Source: Urechis unicinctus (lineage: Eukaryota > Annelida > Polychaeta > Xenopneusta > Urechidae). From it: a stretch of DNA of 64,000 bases. Made by a program: the position numbers and the translations under genes. The DNA lies in contig JAXDRA010000625.1 of assembly GCA_034190875.2 (NCBI GenBank), forward strand, positions 39,814 through 103,813. The letters run 5' to 3'. Positions 55,566 to 64,000 of this stretch are shown here, piece after piece (position 1 is the stretch's first letter; each line of letters opens with the position of its first letter). Under the pieces are notes generated by a model. The model saw only the letters and a list, made by a program, of their open reading frames with translations. It did not search any database and was not told where the DNA came from.

Positions 55566-57953
55566 AACGATGATGTTTGTGTAGCGAACTCTATATACAG
55601 CTGACTGAGATGTCAATGTAGTGAACTCTATATACAGCGCACGATGATGTCAGCGTATCGAACTTCATATACAGCTGACTGAGATATCTGCGTAGTGAAC
55701 TATATACAGCACACGATGATGTCAGTGTAGTGAACATTTTATACAGCGCACGATGGTGTCAGTGTAGCGAACTCTATATACAGCGGACAATGATGTCAAC
55801 GTAGTGTACTCTATATACAGCTGACTGAGATGTCTGCGTAGTGAACTCTATATACAGCACACGATGATGTCAGTGTGGTGAACTCTACATAAAGCAAACA
55901 ATGATGTCAGTGTAGGGAACTATATATACAGCTGACTGAGTATCAACGTAGGGTACTCTATATACAGCGGACGATGATGTCAGTGTAGGGTACTCGATCA
56001 ACAGCGAACGATGATGTTTGTGTATCGAACTCGGCTGACTGAGATTTCAATATAGTACTCTCTATATACAGCGCAGGATGATGTCGGCGTAGCGAACTTC
56101 ATATACAGCTGACTGAGATGTCAGTGTAGCGAATTCTATATTAGCGAAGAAGATGATGTCAGTGTAGTGTAGTGAACATTATAAAAAGTGCACGATGATG
56201 TCAGTGTAGCAAACTCTATGTACAGCGGACGATGATGATGTCAACGTAGTGTACTCTATATACAGCTGACTGAGATGCTGCGTAGTGAACTCTATATACA
56301 GCGCATTATGATGTCAGTGTGGTGAACTCAACATATAGCGGACGATGATGTCATTGTAGCGAACTCTATATACAACTGACTAAAATGTCAATGTAGTGAA
56401 CTCTATATACAGCGGACAGATGACGATGATGTCCATGTAGTGAACATTTTATACAGCGCACGGTGATGTCAGTGTAGCGAACTCTATATACAGCTGACTG
56501 AAATGATGTCAATGTAGTGAACTCTATATACAGCGGACGATGATGTCCGTGTAGTGAACATTTTATACAGCGCACGATGATGTCAGTGTAGCGAACTCTA
56601 TATACAACTGAATGAGATGTCAATGAAGTGAACTCTATATACAGCGGAGGATGATGTCAGTGTAGTGAACTCTATATACAGCGCACGATGATGTCAACGT
56701 AGTGAACTCTAGATACAGCGCACGATGATGTCGGCGTAGCGAACTTCATATACGGCTGACTGAGATGTCAGTATAGTGATTTCTATATACAGGGGACGAT
56801 GATGTCGGCGTAGCGAACTTCATATACAGCTGACTGAGATGTCAATGTAGCGAATTCTATATTCAGCGGAAAATGATGTCAGTGTAGCGAAATCTATAAA
56901 CAGCGGACGATGATGCTTGTGTATCGAAATTTATATACAGCTGACTGAGATGTCAATGAAGTGAACTCTATATACAGCGGACGATGATATCAGTGAAGCG
57001 AACTCTATGTACAGCAGACGATGATTTCAACGTAGTGTACTCTATATACAGCTGACTGATGATGTCTGCGTAGTGAACTCTATATACAGCACACGATGAT
57101 GTCAGTGTGGTGAACTCTATATACAGCTGACTGAGATGTATGCGTAGTGAACTCTATATACAGCACTGACGATGATGTCAGTGTAGTGAACTCTATATAC
57201 AGCGCACGATGATGTCAGTGTAGCGAACTCTATATACAACTGACTGAGATGTCAATGAGTGTGAAACTATATATACAGCGGAGTGATGATGTCAGTGTAG
57301 TGAACTCTATATACAGCGCACGATGATGTCAACGTAGTGAACTCTAGATACAGCGCACGATGATGTCGGCGTAGCAAACTTCATATACGGCTGACTGAGA
57401 TGTCAGTATAGTGATCTCTATATACAGGGGACCATGATGATGTCGGCATAGCGAACTTCATATACAGCTGACTGAAATGTCAATGTAGCGAATTCTATAT
57501 TCAGCGGAAAATGATGTCAGTGTAGCGAAATCTATAAACAGCGGACGATGATGCTAGTGTATCGAACTTTATATACAGCTGACTGAGATGTCAATGAAGT
57601 GAACTCTATATACAGCGGACGATGATATCAGTGTAGCGAACTCTATGTACAGCGGACGATGATTTCAACGTAGTGTACTCTATATACAGCTGACAGAGAT
57701 GTTGCGCAGTGAACTCTATATACAGCGCATTATGATGTCAGTGTGGTGAACTCTACATACAGCGGACGATGATGTCAGTGTAGCGAACTCTATATACAAC
57801 TGACTGAAATGTCAATGTAGTGAACTCTATATACAGCGGACGATGATGTCAGTGTAGTGAACTCTATATACAGCGCACGATGATGTCAATGTAGTGAACT
57901 CTATATACAGCGCACGATGATGTCAGTGTAGCGAGCGAACTCTATATACAGCT

Positions 57954-58211
57954 GAATAGCATGTCAGTGAAAAGTAGTTTTTGCATAGACGATAAAATGT
58001 CAGTGTAGCGAAATCTGCATACAACTGACTATGACGTCAGCGTAGCGAAATCTACATACAACTGCCTATGATATCTGCGTAGCGCAGTTTTTACACAGTT
58101 GACTATGATGGCATTGTACCAAATTCTTCATACTGCAGACTTTTATGTCAGTGTTGAGCAGTCTTTACACATATGATTATGATGTCTGTGCAGCGCACTC
58201 TACATACTGCG
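57954..58211. repeat. Block B, copy 19 (long form)
   Basis: About 258 bp; GAAATCTGCATACAAC variant in the second monomer. Confidence 0.8.
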
Positions 58212-59517
58212 AACGATGATGTTGGTGTAGCGAACTCTATATACAGCTGACTGAGATGTCAATGAAGTGAACTCTATATACAGCGCACGATGATGTCAGT
58301 GTAGCGAACTCTATGTACAGAGGACGATGATGTCAACGTAGTGTACTCTATATACTGCTGACTGAGATGCTGCGTAGTGAACTCTATATACAGCGCATTA
58401 TGATGTCAGTGTGGTGAACTCTACATATAGCTGACGATGATGTCAGTGTAGCGAACTCCATATACAACTGACTGAAATGTCAATGTAGTGAACTCTATAT
58501 ACAGCGACGACGATGATGTCAGATTAGCGAACTCTCTATACAGCTGACTGAGATGTCAATGTAAACTCTATATACAGCGGACGATGATGTCAGCGTATCG
58601 AACTTCATATACAGCTGACTGAGATATATGCGTAGTGAACTCTATATACAGCACACGATGATGTCAGTGTAGTGAACATTTTATACAGCGCACGATGATG
58701 TCAGTGTAGCGAACTCTATATACAGCGGACGATGATGTCAACTGTAGTGTACTCTATATACAGCTGACTGAGATGTCTGCGTAGTGAACTCTATATACAG
58801 CACACGATGATGTCAGTGTGGTGAACTCTACATAAAGCAGACGATGATGTCAGTGTAGGTAACTATATATACAGCTGACTGAGTATCAACGTAGGGTACT
58901 CTATATACAGCGGACGATGATGTCAGTGTAGAGTACTCGATCAACAGCGAACGATGATGTTTGTGTATCGAACTCGGCTGACTGAGATTTCAATATAGTA
59001 CTCTCTATATACAGCGCACGATGATGTCGGCGTAGCGAACTTCATATACAGCTGACTGAGATGTCAGTGTAGCGAATTCTATATTCAGCGGAAGATGATG
59101 TCAGTGTAGTGTAGTGAACATTATAAAAAGTGCACGATGATGTCAGTGTAGCGAACTCTATGTACAGCGGACGATGATGTCAACGTAGTGTACTCTATAT
59201 ACAGCTGACTGAGATGCTGCGTAGTGAACTCTATATACAGCGCATTATGATGTCAGTGTGGTGAACTCAACATATAGCGGACGATGATGTCATTGTAGCG
59301 AACTCTATATACAACTGACTAAAATGTCAATGTAGTGAACTCTATATACAGCGGACGATGATGTCCGTGTAGTGAACATTTTATACAGCGCACGATGATG
59401 TCAGTGTAGCGAACTCTATATACAACTGACTGAAATGTCAATGTAGTGAACTCTATATACAGCGGACGATGATGTCCGTGTAGTGAACATTTTATACAGC
59501 GCACGATGATGTCAGTG

Positions 59518-59602
59518 AAAGACAAAAAATATTTTTTTTCTTCGTAATAACTCTCATTCGATGCTGCTGTCAATCTTAACTCTATATATCACCGGGCGAA
59601 AC
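59518..59602. repeat. Block A, copy 13 (mosaic right end)
   Basis: Left part intact. AAGGT is replaced by AACTCTATATATC, a monomer-like word, before ACCGGGCGAAAC. Confidence 0.78.
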
Positions 59603-60009
59603 ATGATGTCAGTGTAGCGAAATCTATATACAGCGGACGATGATGATCTAGTGTATCGAACTTTATATACAGCTGAGTGAGATGTCAATGTCAAAGTGAA
59701 CTCTATATACAGCGGACGATGATATCAGTGTAGCGAACTCTATGTACAGCGGATGATGATTTCAACGTAGTGTACTCTATATACAGCTGACAGAGATGCT
59801 GCGCAGTGAACTCTATATACAGCGCATTATGATGTCAGTGTGGTGAACTCTACATATAGCGGACGATGATGTCAGTGTAGCGAACTCTATATACAACTGA
59901 CTGAAATGTCAATGTAGTGAACTCTATATACAGCGGACGATGATGTCAGTGTAGTGAACTCTATATACAGCGCACGATGATGTCAGTGTAGCGAACTCTA
60001 TATACAGCT

Positions 60010-60269
60010 GAATAGCATGTCAGTGAAAAGTAGTTTTTGCATGGACGATAAAATGTCAGTGTAGCGAAATCTACATACAACTGACTATGACGTCAGCGTA
60101 GCGAAATCTACATACAACTGCCTATGTGATATCTGCGTAGCGCAGTTTTTACACAGTTGACTGTGATGGCATTGTACCAAATTCTTCATACTGCAGACTT
60201 TTATGTCAGTGTTGAGCAGTCTTTACACATATGATTATGATGTCTGTGCAGCGCACTCTACATACTGCG
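60010..60269. repeat. Block B, copy 20 (long form)
   Basis: 260 bp; GCATGGACG variant and CCTATGTGATATC with two added bases. Confidence 0.8.
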
Positions 60270-61644
60270 AACGATGATGTTTGTGTAGCGAACTCTATAT
60301 ACAGCTGACTGAGATGTCAATGAAGTGAACTCTATATACAGCGCACGATGATGTCAGTGTAGCGAACTCTATGTACAGAGGACGATGATGTCAACGTAGT
60401 GTACTCTATATACTGCTGACTGAGATGCTGCGTAGTGAACTCTATATACAGCGCATTATGATGTCAGTGTGGTGAACTCTACATATAGCTGACGATGATG
60501 TCAGTGTAGCGAACTCCATATACAACTGACTGAAATGTCAATGTAGTGAACTCTATATACAGCGGACGATGATGTCAGATTAGCGAACTCTCTATACAGC
60601 TGACTGAGATGTCAATGTAAACTCTATATACAGCGGACGATGATGTCAGCGTAGCGAACTTCATATACAGCTGACTGAGATAGCTGCGAAGTGAACTATA
60701 TACAGCACACGATGATGTCAGTGTAGTGAACATTTTATACAGCGCACGATGATGTCAGTATAGCGAACTCTATACACAGCGGACGATGATGTCAACGTAG
60801 TGTACTCTATATACAGCTGACTGAGATGTCTGCGTAGTGAACTCTATATACAGCACACGATGATGTCAGTGTGGTGAACTCTACATAAAGCAGACAATGT
60901 TGTCAGTGTAGGGAACTATATATACAGCTGACTGAAATATCAACGTAGGGTACTCTATATACAGCGGACGATGATGTCAGTGTAGGGTACTCAATCAACA
61001 GCGAACGATGAAGTTAGTGTATCGAACTCGGCTGACTGAGTTTTCAATATAGTATTCTCTATATACAGCGCACGATGATGTCGGCGTAGCGAACTTCATA
61101 TACAGCTGACTGAGATGTCAATGTAGCGAATTCTATATTCAGCGGAAGATGATGTCAGTGTAGTGTAGTGAACATTATAAAAAGTGCACGATGATGTCAG
61201 TGTAGCGAACTCTATGTACAGCGGACGATGATGTCAACGTAGTGTACTCTATATACAGCTGACTGAGATGCTGCGTAGTGAACTCTATATACAGCGCATT
61301 ATGATGTCAGTGTGGTGAACTCAACATATAGCGGACGATGATGTCATTGTAGCGAACTCTATATACAACTGACTAAAATGTCAAAGTAGTGAACTCTATA
61401 TACAGCGGACGATGATGTCCGTGTAGCGAACATTTTATACAGCGCACGATGATGTCAGTGTATCGAACTCTATATACAACTGACTGAAATGTCAATGTAG
61501 TGAACTCTATATACAGCGGACGATGATGTCAGTGTAGTGAACTCTATATACAGCGCACGATGATGTCAATGTAGTGAACTCTATATACAGCGCACGATGA
61601 TGTGTGTAGTGAACTCTGTAGCGAACTCTATATACAGCTGACAT

Positions 61645-61903
61645 GAATAGCATGTCAGTGAAAAGAGTTTTTTTGCATAGACGATAAAATGTCAGTGTAA
61701 TGAAATCTACATACAACTGACTATGACGTCAGCGTAGCGAAATCTACATACAACTGCCTATGATATCTGCGTAGCGCAGTTTTTACACAGTTGACTATGA
61801 TGGCATTGTACCAAATTCTTCATACTGCAGACTTTTATGTCAGTGTTGAGCAGTCTTTACACATATGATTATGATGTCTGGGTAGCGCACTCTATATACT
61901 GCG
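61645..61903. repeat. Block B, copy 21 (long form)
   Basis: AAAAGAGTTTTTTTGC with a longer T run. It ends TCTGGGTAGCGC as in the short forms, so it joins features of both classes. Confidence 0.78.
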
Positions 61904-63275
61904 AACGATGATGTCAGTGTAGCGAACTCTAAATACAGCTGACTGAGATGTCAATGTAGTGAAATCTATATACTGCGGACGATGATGTCAGAATAGCGAA
62001 CTCTCTATACAGCTGACTGAGATGTCAATGTAAACTCTATATAAGGCGGACGATTATGTCAGCGTAGCGAACTACATATACGGCTGACTGAGATGTCAAT
62101 ATAGTGATCTCTATATACAGCGCATGATGATGTCGGCGTAGCGATCTTCATATACAGCTGACTGAGATGTCAATGTAGCGAATTCTATATTCAGCGGAAG
62201 ATGATGTCAGTGTAGTGAAGTATAACATTACGAAAAGTGCACGATGATGTCAGTGAAGCGAACTCTATGTACAGCGGACGATGATGTCAACGTAGTGTAC
62301 TCTATATACAGCTGACTGAGATGCTGCGTAGTGAACTCTATATACAGCGCATTATGATGTCAGTGTGGTGAACTCAACATATAGCGGACGATGATGTCAT
62401 TGTAGCGAACCTATATATAGAACTGACTGAAATGTCAATGTAGTGAACTCTATATACAGCGGACGATGATGTCAGTGTAGTGAACATTTTATACAGCGCA
62501 CGATGATGTCAGTGTAGCGAACTCTATATACAACTGACTGAGATGTCAATGAAGTGAACTCTATATACAGCGGACGATGATGTCAGTGTAGTGAACTCTA
62601 TATACAGCGGACGATGATGTCAACGTAGTGTACTCTATATACAGCTGACTGAGATGCTGCGTAGTGAACTCTATATACAGCGCATTATGATGTCAGTGTG
62701 GTGAACTCAACATATAGCGGACGATGATGTCATTGTAGCGAACCTCTATATACAACTGACTGAAATGTCAATGTAGTGAACTCTATATACAGCGGACGAT
62801 GATGTCAGTGTAGTGAACATTATATACAGCGCACGATGATGTCAGTGTAGCGAACTCTATATACAGCTGACTGAAATATCAACGTAGGGTACTCTATATA
62901 CAGCGGACGATGATGTCAGTGTAGGGTACTCGATCAACAGCGAACGATGATGTTAGTGTATCGAACTCGGCTGACTGAGATTTCAATATAGTATTCTCTA
63001 TATACAGCGCACGATGATGTCGGCGTAGCGAACTTCATATACAGCTGACTGAGATGTCAATGTAGCGAATTCTATATTCAGCGGAAGATGATGTCAGTGT
63101 AGTGTAGTGAACATTATAAAAAGTGCACGATGATGTCAGTGTAGCGAACTCTATGTACAGCGGACGATGATGTCAACGTAGTGTACTCTATATACAGCTG
63201 ACTGAGATGCTGCGTAGTGAACTCTATATACAGCGCATTATGATGTCAGTGTGGTGAACTCAACATATAGCGGAC

Positions 63276-63351
63276 GATGATGTCATTGTAGCGAACCTCT
63301 ATATACAGCGGACGATGATGTCATTGTAGCGAACCTCTATATACAACTGAC
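63276..63351. repeat. Single-monomer tandem duplication
   Basis: Two adjacent 38-bp copies of a monomer with GTCATTGTAGCGAACCTC; the extra C makes each one base longer than the norm. The same GAACCTC variant occurs once more near 62740, so the three belong to one recent lineage. Confidence 0.8.
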
Positions 63352-63720
63352 TGAAATGTCAATGTAGTGAACTCTATATACAGCGGACGATGATGTCAGT
63401 GTAGTGAACTTTTTATACAGCGCACGATGATGTCAGTGTAGCGAACTCTCTATACAGCTGACTGAAATATCAACGTAGGGTACTCTATATACAGCGGACG
63501 ATGATGTCAGTGTAGGGTACTCGATCAACAGCGAACGATGATGTTAGTGTATCGAACTCGGCTGACTGAGATTTCAATATAGTATTCTCTATATACAGCG
63601 CACGATGATGTCGGCGTAGCGAACTTCATATACAGCTGACTGAGATGTCAATGTAGCGAATTCTATATTCAGCGGAAGATGATGTCAGTGTAGTGTAGTG
63701 AACATTATAAAAAGTGCACG

Positions 63721-64000
63721 ATGATGTCCGCATTATGATGTCAGTGTGGTGAACTATATACATATAGCGGACGATGATGTCATGTAGCGAACTCTATATA
63801 CATGCTGACTGAAATGTATATGTAGTGTGTAACTCTATATACAGCGCACGATGAGTGATGTCTCTACAGTGCACGATGATGTGATGTCTCTTATACGAAG
63901 CGCATCGATGATGACTGAGATGTAGCGTAGTGAACTCTCTATACAGCTGACTGATGATGTCAGTGTAGTCAACGTACAGCGCACGATGATGTCATTGTAT
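63721..64000. repeat. Disordered right edge
   Basis: Monomer words persist but the 37-bp spacing breaks down: GATGTCCGCATTATG joins two subtypes, and there are short fragments such as GAGTGATGTCTCTACAG and CTTATACGAAGCGCATCG. No new sequence class appears. Confidence 0.65.

Larger units (their letters stand above)
51693..59602. repeat. Higher-order unit 12 (7.9 kb, three sub-units)
   Basis: Three long-form B blocks (52132-52392, 55306-55565, 57954-58211) and three full C cassettes (53268-53468, 55988-56194, 58931-59136). A partial C start at about 52818 lacks its AAAAAGTGCACG end. Block A appears only at the far end (59518-59602), so its sub-units lack the usual terminal block. Confidence 0.68.
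1..64000. repeat. 37-bp satellite DNA array filling the window
   Basis: The whole window is made of head-to-tail monomers of 37 bp, all in one orientation. Nearly every monomer has the words GATGATGTCA (or GAGATGTCAA), GTAGYGAACTC and TATATAC, followed by AGCGGAC, AGCGCAC or AGCTGAC. The last of these is usually followed by TGAGATGTCAA, giving an alternating 74-bp dimer or a 111-bp trimer. No stretch over about 100 bp departs from this pattern except the landmark blocks listed separately. No promoter, terminator, tRNA, rRNA or coding sequence is supported. A structural or heterochromatic role is inferred from the repeat nature only; the family is not one I recognise. Confidence 0.97.
59603..64000. 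repeat. Higher-order unit 13 (right edge, cut by window)
   Basis: B blocks at 60010-60269 and 61645-61903; C cassettes at 60985-61190, 62924-63129 and 63515-63720, plus a C end alone near 62230. Spacing between C ends falls along the unit: about 1055, then 886, then 591 bp. The last two are close to 24 and 16 monomers. Confidence 0.68.

Noticed and set aside
1-64000. CRISPR array, because the repeat length of 37 bp fits
   Set aside because: There are no unique spacers: monomers are directly adjacent and the array is tens of kilobases long.
1-64000. Tandem-repeat protein gene with a 37-residue period (111 nt)
   Set aside because: Three monomers give a 37-codon period by arithmetic, but frames are closed every few monomers and indels break phase constantly, so there is no coding constraint.
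1-64000. Promoters from the many TATATA words
   Set aside because: TATATA is part of every monomer; no start context or downstream gene distinguishes any copy.
1-64000. Human-type CENP-B box or telomere repeat
   Set aside because: I saw no TTCG...CGGGA box and no TTAGGG-, TTTAGGG- or TTAGG-like runs.

Overview
This 64-kb window is one continuous satellite DNA array. I found no gene, RNA gene, CRISPR array, transposon or stretch of unique sequence in it. The basic unit is a 37-bp monomer built from the words GATGATGTCA, GTAGYGAACTC and TATATACAGC. It occurs in a few subtypes (a CGGAC-ended type, a CTGACTGA-started type, a CGCATTATG type) that alternate as dimers and trimers. The two commonest subtypes have 17 and 14 G+C out of 37. 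Array length, hierarchical order and lack of genes point to eukaryotic constitutive heterochromatin (pericentromere, centromere or other large heterochromatic block). I do not recognise the monomer and cannot name the lineage.

The monomers are organised into higher-order repeats (HORs). Three landmarks make this visible. Block A is a 75-80 bp non-satellite AT-rich insert containing a self-complementary A/T run and often a KpnI site; 13 recognisable copies plus one possible eroded copy. Block B is a run of six or seven strongly diverged monomers that keep the 37-bp register; 21 copies. Cassette C is about 206 bp running from GGGTACTCGAT to AAAAAGTGCACG; 24 copies. Block A closes each unit.

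Layout: 1-5642 is a long 5.6-kb unit. 5643-15346 is three near-identical 3.23-kb units. 15347-21454 is a 6.1-kb unit whose centre (about 15.96-20.06 kb) has lost subtype order. 21455-31275 is two copies of a 4.9-kb super-unit (a 1.65-kb short unit plus a 3.25-kb full unit). 31276-35491 is a 2.14-kb tandem duplication. 35492-40829 is a second copy of the opening 5.6-kb unit. 40830-59602 is long, irregular, mosaic units. 59603-64000 shows shortening spacing between landmarks and ends in disordered sequence.

The 3.23-kb unit can be read as the 5.6-kb unit minus two internal segments, and the 1.65-kb unit as the 3.23-kb unit minus block B and the following sub-repeats, so the array looks shaped by unequal exchange and internal deletion. 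Many differences between near-identical units are 1-4 base indels in short runs (GATGAT, TATATA, CTCT, GTGT). That may be real slippage or consensus error in an assembly of a hard region; the sequence alone cannot decide. All longer open frames lie on the minus strand and are by-products of the monomer.
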